A stretch of DNA of 64,000 nt from Pardosa pseudoannulata (GCA_032207245.1 CM063500.1:79882831-79946830); one strand, 5' to 3'. Shown: positions 21,900-34,224, numbered from the stretch's first letter. Notes: generated by a model from the sequence alone, not told the origin. Translations and numbers: made by a program.

Positions 21900-22517
21900 T
21901 TAACCCTCCGAGTGGTACACACCGAGGAAAAAAAAGTCTACAAAAATAAGCTAAAGTTTCATTGTGTCAGTGACCAAAGTTTTCTATGATTTTTTACTTC
22001 ACCCTTTGTCGATTAGATTGGAATTCGGGTAACCCACCCTCGTTATTGTCCCTTTACTTCCGGTTATAAATATATAAATAGACATTAGATTAATTTTTAA
22101 TACACATAAAGCTCGTCAAGTCTCAAAGATCATCCCATAAGAAATAATGGGTTCTAAAAGTACAAATAAAAAATATTCTTTAAGAGAATGATTTCTATCT
22201 TTTTTTACGAAAGTCATCCAAGCTATTTCAGTGGTGCAATTAAAGATACATCTGTTACCGCAAAGTAAATACTTCGAAATAGAGATTTACAAAGCCATGA
22301 AAAGCTATCAGCGTCTTTGTGCCTCAGAGAGTAGGTGTGCAATTCCTAAACAATCGACCTGACCCTCCTACCTCAAAACTCCATAGGGGAAAACAATGAC
22401 AGAAATGTACATTACATCCATTTTCGGAACGTTTTGGAGGTCGAAAATTGTACGTGACAACCGCTTTGAAGATATCGGTTTGGCGGAATTGTGCGTGCGA
22501 ACCGCTTAGAGGGTTAA
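21900..22517. mobile_element. TTAA-flanked MITE, TIR CCCTCYRAGYGGT
   Basis: A 618-bp element between TTAA at 21900-21903 and 22514-22517. The ends CCCTCCGAGTGGT and, reversed, CCCTCTAAGCGGT match at 10 of 13 positions. No recognisable transposase fragment inside. Confidence 0.75.
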
Positions 22518-22955
22518 AATATGAACTTCAGGATTTCTCGTTAAATACATCCACTATAAAATAATAGACTGTAGTTAGTTAATACATTGAGGAAGGAGGA
22601 AATAAATGAAGAGAACTACAAATATACAATCGAAAGCCTAAATATTTAATATAGATTTCATCGGAATTTCCTTTACATCTCTACGTCTGGAGAGAATAGA
22701 AGTGAACAGCTTACAATACAAAATGGCAGTAGTAATAGAATAATGTCTCGAGATGCCATCAGGAAAAAAAGGAAAAGTCAGAAATGAAATAGCTGCATTT
22801 GCCTTTGCACGAGGTAATATTTTGAGTTACATCACCGCAACATCAATCTTTAATTTTTTTCCCCAATGCAGCAGGCTATAAAGACATTATCCTAACTCCT
22901 TAACAAGGCTGAGAAGCGGTCACTCATTTAGCACCACCCGGAGAGCAAGTGTAGC
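22518..22955. other. No gene seen
   Basis: Unique sequence, nothing recognised. Confidence 0.45.
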
Positions 22956-22959
22956 TTAA

Positions 22960-23215
22960 GGTACGCTACGGACGCGAGTAACATTATCCCCAGCTGATTC
23001 GTAATGGCAGGGGCCAAACAGAAGACCCCGAGGCTTGGCCTGTCACCCCTAGAGGTATCGTTTGAGAACTTGGAGGACTATGTGACCACTTCATATTTTA
23101 CGTCCCCCAGTCACCTTTAGCGAACACGGCGGATCTTGAGCCGGCTTCATCCCTGAACCCGTAACCTTTCAGTTTCTAGATTTCTGCCTTTGCCAAATGA
23201 GCTTCAGCGGCTTCC
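22960..23215 (-). repeat. SINE2, second copy
   Basis: Contains the minus-strand SINE2 signatures 'tttgagaacttggaggac', 'cgaacacggcggat' and a decayed tRNA-like head at 23160-23215. Part of the 5'-distal body is replaced by unrelated sequence. Confidence 0.7.
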
Positions 23216-23344
23216 TATTTAAATTTATAAAAGGCCTTTCGGTAGGGGATTTACTGACACTTCCCCAATCGGAAAAAGGGAAAGTTTTTGGGCTATTAGT
23301 TGTATTGAGAATTAATCTTGGTAACCTAAGAAGTATGATGCTTC

Positions 23345-23520
23345 TGATTGTCGCCAAAAGTGGGCCAAATGGGTAGGGTGCTACTTTTCATTACCGGAGT
23401 ACAGGGGTATGAATCTCATTGCTGGAATTGTTATTAGCCGTTCTGAAACGGCTTTCAACTGAAAATCCTGGTCTCATTATCCTTCGTAAACCAATGCAGA
23501 CCATACCGTTCCAAACCAAG
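23345..23520 (+). repeat. SINE1, plus orientation
   Basis: Runs 'gccaaatgggtagggtgcta', 'tatgaatctcattgctgga', 'ttagccgttctgaaacggct', 'tcctggtctcattatcc' and 'ccgttccaaacca', the SINE1 order. The B box is mutated. Confidence 0.7.
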
Positions 23521-23691
23521 ATAGTGCAATTTGTGTTGTGTCGCAATCCCTGAGTTACATCTCGGCGAATTTCTCCCTTAGCGACTGACCTTTTGTCGCG
23601 TGACCCCTGTCAAGGTCGACAAAGTTGAACTTGAGGGGGGAAGGGTCGTACCGCCTGAGAAAGACTAGTACTGATGGGAACTTGTAACAAA

Positions 23692-24893
23692 ACGAGTGGA
23701 TCAGGTTAGCCAATTTTGGGTGCTTACACTTCCGCTAGAAATTGCCTGGCTCACTGGCGCCATCTATTAACTCATATATCAACTAATACTACTCAATTAA
23801 TTGGACAGTTATTTTATTAACGTTTTTGACAATATTTTCAGTCAATTTTCTCTTTATTTAAATTGTATTTAATTTTTTTACCTTTATTTCTGTTAGTTTT
23901 TGTCGTTTTTAAATTTATAAAATTAGATTCTGGTAAGAAATGAGCTTGAGAAGTGCTAGTATTTCTAATATTTTGTAATAAATTTATTAATTTTAATATT
24001 TATTATTTTTTTAATTTAATATTTTTTTTTACATTTTTGATAATTTTTAAAATTGATTTTTAAACTGTCAATTTTTTTTATTATTTTAAAATCAGTTTTT
24101 GCAATTATAAACTTTATACCTCAAGCTGTCTATAATGAGCAGTAAAGAGTCTGATTTTTAAAGATAAAAACATTGTTTTAAAAAAATGTTATAATATAAT
24201 AATTTTAGAACTTACATTTTTCTGTCCAAGAATGTTCATAAGTTTAAATTTTACTATTCTTCTAAAAAGTTACAGCAATATTGAATAATTATTTCACTTA
24301 ATAAAGAGTAAGGAGAATATTTTAATATTCTTTGATAGAAAAATATAAGTTTCTAAAGTACTATATTGAAGTACATTTCAATGAGTAATTTTTGTCATGC
24401 TTAAATCGGGCAATTTACTATTCATTACAATAAACTGAGAACATTGTCTGAATAATGTAATATTGCATAGTAAAAGATCATGCAAATAAAAACAAATAAA
24501 TCTATTTATTTGAGCTGCTATAGGTATGATCAAATTCTGTGTTATGGATGTAATTTCAGTGGGATTTAACAGTAATCCTTCTTTGATATTTATAATTTCT
24601 TTTGCTGTTGAATTTTTCAAACTGCTTCTACTACATCTTTTCTTTTGAGTGGAGAAAATATCTATTTTGTTTTTAGGATTCGGCTAAAGATTTGGTTACA
24701 AATTGTGCAGGTTAAACGCAACTTGCTATCCACATTTACTTCACCTTCCATGTTTAACAAGTTCTATTAAAAATCCTCGACGCGAGCTCTCGATTACTTA
24801 AATAGGTTTTTAGTTAATAGATGGCGCTAGTGAGCCAGACAATTTTCTAGCGGAAGTGTAAGCACCCAAAATTGGCTAACCTGATCCACTCGT
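23692..24893 (-). mobile_element. 1.2-kb DNA transposon with ~80-bp TIRs and 8-bp duplication
   Basis: The ends ACGAGTGGATCAGG and, reversed, ACGAGTGGATCAGG continue as inverted repeats for about 80 bp with few mismatches. The flanks are the direct duplication 'gtaacaaa' (23684-23691 and 24894-24901). Long TIRs and an 8-9 bp duplication suggest a Mutator-like element; hAT is the alternative but normally has short TIRs. The interior is very AT-rich. A minus-strand relic near the right end is listed separately. Confidence 0.85.
24662..24751 (-). pseudogene. N-terminal fragment of a possible transposase
   Basis: On the minus strand from the ATG at 24751 the frame reads 'MEGEVNVDSKLRL' then 'TCTICNQIFSRILK' and a stop. 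CxxC followed by a hydrophobic stretch looks like the first half of a BED-type or similar zinc finger, common at the N-terminus of DNA transposases. It begins just inside the right TIR, where a transposase would start. Several stops follow. The assignment is an inference from position and a short motif. Confidence 0.4.
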
Positions 24894-24901
24894 GTAACAA
24901 A

Positions 24902-26150
24902 GAGGTGGTTTGTGGCTTGTCCCAATAAAGGTTCTCTGACGGAAAATTTTAGTGTTAATTTCTTCATACAGTCCACTTTGATTTCCTGAGTTACGGTGCT
25001 CCAGTTTGTGAACCCTAAATAGGATAGTGAAATTTAATCTTTAGTCATTAGTTTTGCTTAATTTTTTGTCGGATGGATGTTTCAAAACCTGTAAATCTTG
25101 AGTATCAGAACTTTGATCTTAATGTTTAATAATTAACTAGTTTTCAAATCTTGGTCATGGGAGTTCAGCATATTTAGGTAACTCGTTAATGAAATGTATG
25201 TATTAAATTGTTTATTCTTAAATTTTGTAGACTCCTTTTAAACCAAGTTACCATCTAATATTTTTTTTTTCTATCAAATAGCTTACCAGAAGATATACTA
25301 GAAAAGATATTCCGGCAAATGAGGAAAATTAGATGTTTACAGGAAAATTGGTCTGTCTACTTTTGTTAGGTTTTGTATATATGCAAATTTAATAAAATGC
25401 TTTCTTTTGTATTTTGTACTGAGTTTTGGACAATTGTACAACATTAAAAACAAAATTTTCTAAAGAATTTGTATAGAAACCAGTAATATTCTCCCTCTCT
25501 CCTCTTAAATTCAGTAAATTCAGTATTATAGGAACAATTAAATTACAGGGAGTAACACATCTACATTTTAATTAGTGTTCTGTACTATCACACTAAAATT
25601 GCCTGGATAATCATTCGGAGAAAATATCTAAACAGTCTTGAATTCTTTCAGAAACTTATGTGAACAGAAATAGTTTAGTATTAATTGCATATCTTGTGCA
25701 AGTCTGAATATATTCCAGTATGACATTGTAAATAAAGAATAGCTAAAATATTATGTTGTAATTTTATGAAGAGGAAAACGTACTCGATGGCCACTTCTCG
25801 TAAATTTAAAAATATTTGAAGATATTTTTTTTGTTATTAGATATTTATTTTAGAAATGGTTGTTTTCCTATTAAGAAATTTGAACTGTTATCTTGATAAC
25901 ATTAAGTCAATGTTGTGATGCCTTTAGTATATTTCCTTGAACGTTAATTTTTTACCACTGAAGATCGACATTTAACGTTAACAGCTCGAAGACACCGAAA
26001 TATGGATGTTCCTCTTCAACGATACCTTCGTTCGGCTATTGGCACAACAGTTTAGGCTAAAGTGTTTGAAACGCAGACCTGCCAACTGCAATGAAAAAAT
26101 ATTTGTTTTCACGAATTTAACAAGTAATTAAGATCCAATGAAAATCTGTC
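24902..26150. other. No gene seen
   Basis: AT-rich sequence without a supported feature. Confidence 0.5.
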
Positions 26151-26207
26151 TATATATACATATATATACATATATATACATATATATACATATATATACA
26201 TATATAC
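26150..26207. repeat. (TATATATACA)n microsatellite
   Basis: Five to six copies of a 10-bp unit tatatataca. Confidence 0.95.
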
Positions 26208-26795
26208 AAGAATAAAAAATTACATCTCACCCAGAAAATCAAAAGGAATATATTTGAGCAAGTGATATAAGGAAATCGAAAAAAAACTTTTCCGAACAAC
26301 TTTCATGTAACTATGGTGCTATACCATACTCTCTCAAAAATAGAAATTTTTGGATTAAAAATTAGATTTTTTGTCCGATATTGGTTATAATGCAGTACTA
26401 TATTTCTGTTCTTCCCTCAGTTTTACCCTCAGTCAAGATTATTTTAAAATTATTTCTTTCTATAAAAATGTTAAGGTGTAAATTAACATTTAAATAAAAC
26501 TAAAAGAAATATAAAAATACTTAATCTAACTTTTTATGGAGGGGATCAGTTCAGAAATGTATATTTTTAAAATAAAATACTGAGTATACTTAAAATTTTA
26601 TATGGAATTTTAGATACTTTAATAGAATTGTTTTGTGTGAACAGTAGATATACACACAATCGTGCATTGTGTTATGGCTCGAGTGCGACTGCTTAGGATT
26701 TATGTAAAAACTCGCCATCCAACCTACCTCGCAAATTAGTGTGCAACTATTTTTGATATCAAACATTGTCAAGTGCTACTATTTTCAACTAGCAT
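26208..26795. other. No gene seen
   Basis: AT-rich. The 60-residue minus-strand frame at 26590-26772 has no supporting signal. Confidence 0.45.
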
Positions 26796-27650
26796 ATAAC
26801 ACATCATATGACGGGATTAGTAAAATTTTTAATATTCCAGAACTGTTAAGTACCCAATGAGGCAGGTAAAAAATGGTTTGTTTTTTGGCTGGGAATTATC
26901 TGGTTCAGTCAATAATTTATCGTCATACTCATCTAGAGTCTCCCGATCCTGTATTGCAGTTTAGAATCACATTGAATTCATTTAGTCAAACCGTGTGGTT
27001 ATGTATAACAAACGAACAAACTTCTTAATTTCCAAAGATATATAAATTAAAAGTTAGATATTTATTAGTCCGTGAAATAGACTCCTAGACTTATATGAAA
27101 ATAATTTATTGTTAATAATGATGATAAAATTTTCATTGCAACAAAAAATAATCGATGATTGAATTTAAAATTATCACATATGTACCTAATCTATTATTTA
27201 AGCCAAATATAAAAGAAAATCATTTGCGTAATGTTCAGTGGTAAAAGATATTATAGTGTAGACGATATTTAAATAATTTAAAATAGGAAATGATTAAATG
27301 AGATGGTTAAAGGAATGACGTCACAATGCTAGGAAAAAATTGTTATTTTTCACTATTAAGTGATAAATGGATAAATTTAATCACCTGCTCTTAACCGGGG
27401 AAAATAAGGCTTAAAATAACGGCATTAAACTCTCGTAAAGGGGTGAAGGGGTTTATTTCGAACGTATTAAAGACTACAGTATTTTTTGCTGTGATATGTA
27501 GCATATTTATACAAATTTATTTTAGAATCGGATCGACAGGTTAGAAGATAAACTTTATTCGCTTTGAATGGATGCCTGTATCCATTCCAGGTCCAACCGC
27601 TTCATAAATTTGTGGACAGATAACTTAGGCTATTATTATATAGGGGATAT
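26796..27650 (+). repeat. Repeat R, copy 3, near full length
   Basis: Starts at 'catatgacgggattag' and ends at 'ataacttaggctattattat'. It is the most complete ungapped copy, about 850 bp. No coding sequence, no clear terminal inverted repeats and no target duplication were found, so the class is open. Copies 1, 2 and 4 and the inverted copy at 55690 share its order. Confidence 0.75.
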
Positions 27651-29004
27651 TCAAAAGTTGACAGGTCTAGAAACTGGCTTCATGCTGCAAGTCTTTTTCC
27701 TCTCCAGTCAATGGCTCGACATCGTCGAGCCAGTAGGGAATGAACAAGAGCATGTGGACTGGAGGGGAACCAAATGTAATATTTCCTCTCACGAGCCCCA
27801 AATTTCTGTGGATCTTATAGGCGTATTTTCATCTGGAGGGAACGTGCCTCTAGAAACAATATTGTGTTAGAGCAGAGGTTTCATACTCGGTGGTTAGGAA
27901 GTGATGGTCTATGCTAGATTCTCCGTTGATGTGTGCACAGATTTACACATTCGAAATGGATTTCTGACCAGGCGACGATATAGGGATGAGATCCTCAGAC
28001 ATATTGTAGATTTGACATATTCCCTTACACTGTACCAATTGGAGATGATTTTCTGTTAATCGACAATTGCATGTCATGTCATCTTAACTTGGAAAATTAT
28101 TATGCATCGAATCTATTTTTTAGAATTCTAAAACTAGCTTTGAGAAATAATTTTTTTGCCGTCTCCCCATTATTATATTAAACTTTTAAAATCCAGAATT
28201 TCTGTTGGTAATAACTACTTGCAACCGATCGTAAGAATGGGTGAAACTTGTTACAAAACCTAAACATATCACTTTTTTTCCTATGAGAAATGTGTTTACT
28301 GCAGTTTTACAGTATATTAACAATTAGCAAAACCACATTTTAAAGCTTACTGTCAGAATTGTGTGAATTTCAGGGTTTACTGCAGATCTGTCGCAACGTT
28401 TTAGAGAATTGCGATGGTCAACAGATTTTCCTATCTTGTATAGGAAACGTTTATAAAAATTGTACATTTGAAATAATTTAATAAAAGTTCAGCATTTTCA
28501 AATTTGTATATTTTTAACCAAAATTTTATGGGTTTGCTAGATCTTACATTTTATTATTCTTTTTCACTTACCCACTGCCACTTAAATATAGAGAATTAAA
28601 GTTACTAAGGCTTCCACCCGGTTGGAATACTGTCTAACTTGCCACTCGAAAGCAAGAGACCAAATACTACTTAGAGCTAGATAGTTTCCTTTGGAGATGA
28701 AGTCATTCTTTCGTCTGAAATCGACTGTAGTCTCAAAAGGAAGCGGCGCAATCCTCAAGTGTGTATTGAATACAGTTCACTGAAGTCGTCAGCCATTTTG
28801 CAATACATTCTATGTTTTTGTCATCCCTTTGTACTTGTTTCTCAAGTTTCTGACTAGGTATGATTAAAATACCTGTCGTACGGACATTAGTAACAAGTTA
28901 CTAAGATTTAAAAGGATTTGTTTGTAGATTCTCTTAAGTGGATATTTTACTATTCTGCAACACTGCTCTTAGAATCTATACCAAAGGGCAAGGGGCAATA
29001 CAAA
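27651..29004. other. No gene recognised; a small hairpin at 27711-27733
   Basis: Just past repeat R is a moderately GC-rich stretch with the perfect inverted repeat 'ggctcgac-atc-gtcgagcc'. An acceptor-like 'ttttcctctccag' precedes an ATG there, but that frame stops after ten codons. The rest is AT-rich. Confidence 0.4.
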
Positions 29005-29592
29005 TTAACACTTGTCATACGGGCAAAGTATTTACGTTTTTTCTCAGTCTGTCACTGGAGCACAGGTCACATAAAAATACTATTTAGTAGATTTCTGGTG
29101 GATACCCACACACCACAGATCTACTAAATACATATAATATGTGTGACATTATATGCTTGTTTGCATTGCTATGCAATGCTTTGCATTTTTTCTTTCCACA
29201 AGTTACGATTGTCGAGTAACTCGGTCTTTTGTTCGTTATTTCGTCTTCAATCGAATTCCTAGCTCCAGAACGTACAAGTCGTGTTTTGTCAATTTGAAGC
29301 TTGGTTTTTTATTCTTGAATACAAAATTAATAAAATGGGCCGTTGTGACAAAGATAGTGATGAAGAAATATGTGCTGACAGATTATCGGACTTTAACTTT
29401 AAAAATCTTTTTTTTTTTTGTTAAATAATCCTACAGTAAAGTGTAAAATAAAAAAAAGTTTCGTTCATAAAAACAAAGTAGTTTTCGATTTACTGCGATT
29501 TTTCTGACTAACAAAACTTTCGCGTGACCCACGAAAAACGCCCGCTGCAAGCGTAAGTTGGCGGTGAAACATACCCGCATGCCAAGTGTTAA
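29005..29592. mobile_element. TTAA-flanked element, TIR CACTTGKCATRCGGG
   Basis: A 588-bp element between TTAA at 29005-29008 and 29589-29592. The left end is CACTTGTCATACGGG; the right end reversed is CACTTGGCATGCGGG. A 50-nt hairpin ('atttagtagat' paired with 'atctactaaat', 29083-29131) lies near the left end. A short plus-strand frame, 'MGRCDKDSDEEICAD' (29335 onward), resembles the acidic start of piggyBac transposases, but this is weak. Confidence 0.75.
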
Positions 29593-30307
29593 GACCATAG
29601 TGGTTTAGCTGTAATAATTTTATTGTTCCATAATCTTTGTCCAGATCTTGATAGTTCATAGCTGTATCATTAAAAATGTCTAAAAAATCGGCAATTCTAT
29701 CCCGCTGAATTGTAAGAACTACTGAGAAAAAAGAATCAAAGAGGATGTTTTAATAGTCATCACTTATTCAATATTATTACCTAAACTGATAATTGAAGCA
29801 TTTCTAATAAATTTCTAAAAAGATAAATTTTTGAATTTTCTAAGTATTTGAAACACTCAAAGAACATTTCTAGCCGTCTTCAGTTTTTATCGACAATTTT
29901 CCCAGTAAAGTATAAAACGAAATTTAGTTAAAATTAAGGTATTTCGCACATCGAAAGTCCATGCTCTGAAATTAAAATTTATACTTCGTAAGTTAAATAG
30001 TTATTTTAACTGTTTCTTTTTAATTGTAAGTCTAGCAAGTGCTTACGGTAACTTTTATTCTAAGGATTAAAAGGCATCTTATAAATGACCATAATATGCG
30101 TAAATGGGATGCACATGAAGCATTTTCAAAAATGCTTCTTTTGAAACGTTTAATAATTGGCTTAATTATAACAATTTTACATTGAAGCTAAAAATACCTT
30201 CCCAAAATATATATCTGAAAAAAATTCAAGGAGTTTGGTCAAAATTAAAATTTTGATAACCCACTGTTCCCAAAGGTTTCATGCATTTTCTGATAGAATG
30301 CAGCGGC
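29593..30307. other. No gene seen
   Basis: AT-rich sequence. 30250-30300 ('ccactgttcccaaaggtttc') is shared with 34160-34200, so both elements downstream inserted into copies of one older repeat. Confidence 0.45.
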
Positions 30308-30613
30308 TTAATCTCTTCATACAGTTTTTTTTTTTTTTTGAAAAATGCCTGCCAAAAAAATCTATTTTTTAAATGTATAAAACACAATTTAGAACGTTGT
30401 CTTGGCAAGAAAATTACAAAAGTTAAAATTTTTATTGCAATTTTGGGTTTTGATAACATTGCATAAAATTGTCGAATATTGTAATATTACACGGACATCG
30501 ACTTATCTTTCTTTTCGAATTCCCATTTCAGAATAAACATCAGTAAATATTATCTCGAGTGTGCACAGTTTAGCGCGCTCAAATTAACTCGAGCGTGCAC
30601 GTTAAGGGGTTAA
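30308..30613. mobile_element. TTAA-flanked MITE, 'CTCGAGCGTGCACGTTAAGGGG' family, copy 1
   Basis: The right end reads 'gcgtgcacgttaaggggttaa' with TTAA at 30610-30613; the left end has decayed from TTAACCCCTTAATG to 'ttaatctcttcata'. Inside are 'caatttagaacgttgtct' and 'gaattcccatttcagaataa', shared with the copies at 32242, 34225, 38290 and 58457. Confidence 0.75.
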
Positions 30614-30879
30614 TATTAAGATTATAAAATGTGTTAATGCAAAATTTGAGCTCAAATAGTTTCAATTGATTTGAGCTAAAAGTACAATTTGGTTAATATT
30701 CCTAAATATACACTCATGTTCAAAACCAGCAGAAATTTAAAATTTTGTCTCTTCAGAACTATTTGATAAATTTTAATGAAATTTGATATGCACATCAATA
30801 CTAAATAAACAATTATTCTACACACGAATGATCGTGAGTAACATTCGTTTTAGTCGGAAGGTATAAAACAGTGGTGGTT

Positions 30880-31120
30880 GTTGTTTCTCATGCCACTTGG
30901 ACAAACCAAGCACGATTGAGCCTGCAGCCTCTCGTTTTAAGGCAAAGGATTCTGCCTTACGCTTTAATGAGCACCATTAAGGTGAAAGAACGACTTCCTC
31001 AAAAAGGTCCTCAAATTTTGAAGCAGGAACCAAATAGAAGACCCACATACTTGGCCTGCCACTCCCACAGGTATTGATTGAGAACTTGGAGGACATTGTG
31101 ATCCCGAACATATTTTACAT
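30880..31120 (-). repeat. SINE2, truncated copy
   Basis: Contains 'catgccacttggacaaacca', 'tttaatgagcaccattaagg' and 'ttgagaacttggaggacatt' in minus orientation, but lacks the tRNA-like head. Confidence 0.75.
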
Positions 31121-31342
31121 GTTGCGATCGAATTGTGTTGATAACAGCCAACCTTGAAACTCGGGTTTCTATGGCTTTATATAAGTCACGAGAGGGCTGA
31201 AAATCTGTAGTACCCATGTTCACCTCGCTATAATGCACAAATTGCGATCTTCTCTGGCTCTTGCATGAACTTTCTCTTGATTTATCCGGTATCCTGTGAC
31301 TATTTCCATAAGTTGCACACTACGTGTTTTAAATTGCACTCT

Positions 31343-31668
31343 GAGCAGTGGCAGCTTAGTCGGCAAAAGCAACTTTCTTGTAACTGGAGGTTGCGGGTTC
31401 AGAACCTCGAACCGGCCTAATATCCGCTGTGTTCTTTAAAGGTGACCGGGGAACGTAAAATATGTTCTAAGTCACAATGATCTCCAAGTTCCCAATCAAT
31501 GCCTTTGGGTCGCAGGCCAAGCCTATGGGTCTTTGCTTTAAAATTACAAGAACCTATTTGAGCTAAAGTCGACGTTCACTTGGGATGCTCATCAAAACGA
31601 AAGGTTCACCCCTTAATACGAGTATCCTCTGCTCAATCGTGCTTGGAGACCAAGTGGAATATGCAACA
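31343..31668 (+). repeat. SINE2, near full length, plus orientation
   Basis: The head reads 'ggcagcttagtcggcaaaag', anticodon loop 'cttgtaa' (TGT, threonine-like), then 'ggttgcgggttcagaacctc'. The body ends 'gtgcttggagaccaagtgg'. It lies head-to-head with the truncated copy at 30880. Confidence 0.8.
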
Positions 31669-31971
31669 ACAAAAAATTTGAATCTCTGCAAATATATATT
31701 TGAGACTGGGCTACTTTTAGTCCCCCAAAATTTACTACCTCATTCCATAATCTATATTCTAGTGGTTAATTTTACTGTTAAAATTTGAATTTGAATTATT
31801 GCTGAAAAAAACCAAGAAGTTAGTACGATCTCTCGAAGGGAATGCATGTTTTGTCACCTCCGATGATAAAACCTGTTCCCTACTAGCTCCGCTCTCCCAC
31901 ACGTTAAAGTATTCGGAGATTTATACCTAGGTTTCGAAGCAGTGGCCTTACATGTTATTCAGTTCTTTTCA
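31669..31971. other. No gene seen
   Basis: Unique sequence, nothing recognised. Confidence 0.4.
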
Positions 31972-32172
31972 TTAAGGCTGCTACTCACGGCAATCATCTA
32001 CACTACTAGATTATCTAATGACGTCACTAGAAGTCCTTTTTCGGCATATTGGGTTATGTCGAAAATAGGAACTTTTGATACTCTGGAGGGGATTTTCGTC
32101 ACACTCTGACGTAGCCAGTCGAAAAAATCGTCTATTCCGATCCCTTCGAGTCCCTGTGAATAGCAGCCTTAA
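31972..32172. mobile_element. MITE family D, TIR GGCTGCTAYTCAC
   Basis: A 201-bp element including TTAA on both sides (31972-31975 and 32169-32172). The ends GGCTGCTACTCACGG and, reversed, GGCTGCTATTCACAGG match over most of 15 bases. The terminus resembles MITE C (GGCTGCTACC), so a Harbinger-type element with a TTA duplication is as likely as a TTAA element. Confidence 0.75.
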
Positions 32173-32241
32173 TGCGAAAAAATACGTAAATCCTTTTAAT
32201 TTTACCCATGTGTGTGTTATTTATGAATTCAAGACAGAGGT

Positions 32242-32961
32242 TTAATACCCTAATGCAAAGTTTATTTGAAAACCGGCCAAAAAACTCAATTTTTTAATGT
32301 AAAAAACACAATTTAGAACGTTGTCTTGCCAAGAAAATTTCAAAAAAAATAATCATATTTGAATATATTGGATGTTTATACAATTGATTATGAATTTCTA
32401 ATTTTTAGAATTATTATTGTCGAAAGAGTATATTCAATTGGTAGAATCTACCAGTTGACTGTGTGATGTGTCATCCCTTGATGCGTAGGTATCAAATATG
32501 AAACCCTTGTGCTACATATCTCAAGAATACAGTAAGTAAAGTGAAGCCTCAAGTCAAGGATGTCTTTACAGCCAGAGCTTAGTAATAAAATAGTTAACAA
32601 TTATATTTTATTTTACATCCTATTTTAGAAATATTTATATTGAAAATTGAGCGAATCTGAATACGCTGTCAGAAAGCGGCTCTCAAAGAAGAGATAAGTC
32701 GTAATCGATAAGTAAAAAAAAATATTTTTTACTTGAATAAGTAAGTGTTATAGCTTACAATCCCATGTAAATGATAATATCAATAAAACGATTGTTTGTT
32801 TTTTCTGCTTTTCCCATTATTATTTTCAACTCTCGATTGCATTCAAGTGTGAAAAATTATATCAAAATAAAGTACAACGCCACTCGAATTACCTCGAGTG
32901 TGCTCAATTTGGCCAGTTTAGCGCTCTCAAGTTAACTCGAGCGTGCACATTAAGAAGTTAA
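32242..32961. mobile_element. TTAA-flanked MITE, 'gcgtgcac' family, copy 2
   Basis: TTAA at 32242-32245 and 32958-32961. It contains 'caatttagaacgttgtcttg' and ends 'ctcgagcgtgcacattaag'. At 720 bp it is more than twice the length of the copy at 58457. The middle (32360-32700) looks like foreign sequence inserted into it. Confidence 0.65.
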
Positions 32962-33213
32962 AGATAGCATAACTTTCTTGTGAATTAAAAAAAGCCTTTA
33001 TTGAAGATAAAATACATCGTAAAAAACATTTAAATCTTTACATGCTAAAAAAACCATCAAACATTTAAATCTTTACACGCTTTTTCTCTCCAAGCCCAGA
33101 TTGTAGTTACTTTCATTGGAATATAATTAAGAATACACTGGGGAAGATGGCTGAGTAAAAGTCGGGTACTGAAGTACGATGTTTCTGAATTTCTTCTCTA
33201 CGCTTCTAGAAAT

Positions 33214-33420
33214 CTAAGTTATGTTTCTACCTCCCGCATAAAATAATTTGAGATTTTTAACAGCATGTTTGAAATTCAACCAACTAGCCATGGCAAGAAT
33301 TACAATCTCTGAAGAAGGTTTGAAAACAAGACAATATAGGACATACTTCAGAAGAAAGTAAACGGAATACAAGTAAATAATTCCAGTCAGTCCTTTATAT
33401 GTTATTCTGTGCCAAGGCAT
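33214..33420 (-). CDS. Gene C: small two-pass membrane protein
   Basis: An exon of 68 codons from the ATG at 33420. The acceptor 'tttttttgtctttcag' ends at 33436, and the 15-nt leader contains an in-frame TGA four codons into the exon. Translation must therefore start at this ATG (A at -3, 'gaaacATG'), with an upstream 5'UTR exon. Hydrophobic segments are residues 11-33 and about 38-57. The first ends 'LVFK' (gene E: 'LIFK'). The second contains 'SWLNFKHAVK', matching 'SWVLLFMAIK' of gene E at S, W, A and K with the same spacing. It is the shortest member. An alternative donor, 'ggGAG|gtagaa', overlaps its last codons, so a further exon is possible. An AATAAA on the minus strand (33002-32997) about 210 nt past the stop could end the transcript. 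Function unknown. Confidence 0.55.
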   Translation of the reverse strand: MPWHRITYKGLTGIIYLYSVYFLLKYVLYCLVFKPSSEIVILAMASWLNFKHAVKNLKLFYAGGRNIT

Positions 33421-33437
33421 GTTTCAATTGAAGCCCT
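33421..33437 (-). promoter_or_regulatory. Splice acceptor and 15-nt leader of gene C
   Basis: Minus strand: 'gtctttcag|ggcttcaattgaaac|ATG'. The leader read in frame is GGC TTC AAT TGA AAC, with the stop that fixes the start. Confidence 0.65.
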
Positions 33438-33889
33438 GAAAGACAAAAAAATTCATATTTTATAATTAGCTAACACTATTACCAGACAATGTACGGGTAG
33501 ATATATAGATGGAATTTCGTATGCATGCCATCGAATTATGAGAAAGATAAGCTATAGAACGTGTTTCCTACATTTACACTGAAATGATATGAAACCTATT
33601 TTGGTTTGGTTTGATGGGAGGGTTTTAATTGCCAGAACTACAACCAAAGGGGGTTTATGGTTGCAAATGCCTTGGTGGCTTGATATATCTATATCAATCT
33701 CCTAATTTTATGGAACTCTAGCATATAAGGCTATTTCACTCAGTAGGACAAATTATCAAATTATGACGATTCTGACTTTAGTTTTAAACGGAAAGGCATT
33801 TTATTGTTTGTCTATTGGCTGTTGTAAACATTAAAATGAATGGGAAGAGCATTATAGTAGTTCGTGACGTTGCGACAAATTGCCTTGTA
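33438..33889. other. No gene seen; probable 5'UTR intron of gene C
   Basis: AT-rich sequence upstream of the gene C acceptor. No exon recognised. Confidence 0.4.
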
Positions 33890-34160
33890 CCCCGTCATAT
33901 GACGGGATTAGTAAATATTTAAAATTTTTTAGAATTATAAAGTACTCTACGAGGCAGGTTAAATAAATGGTTTGTTTGTTGGCTGAAAATTATCTGGCAC
34001 ACACTGAATAATTTGTTCATCTTTACTAACCTGATGTTAGTGGCCAACTTTAATTTATCTTGTCATTACGTGTTAGGATGAACAGCAGAGGTTTTAATAA
34101 TGGCACTGATTATTTGGAGGTATATATGAATGATGTCCTAAATTTATAGAATAGATTTGA
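33890..34160 (+). repeat. Repeat R, 5' part only
   Basis: Begins with the perfect palindrome 'cccgtcatatgacggg' and continues 'attagtaaatatttaaaatt' and 'tatatgaatgatgtcc', then ends abruptly. Confidence 0.75.
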
Positions 34161-34224
34161 TAGCCCACTGTTCCCAAAGGTTTCATGCATTTTTTGCAGA
34201 AGGGGTTAAACAGAATGCAGCTGC

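Noticed and set aside
27715..27760. Acceptor-like ttttcctctccag followed by ATG
   Set aside because: The frame stops after ten codons and no hairpin protein is encoded, so it does not belong to the gene family.
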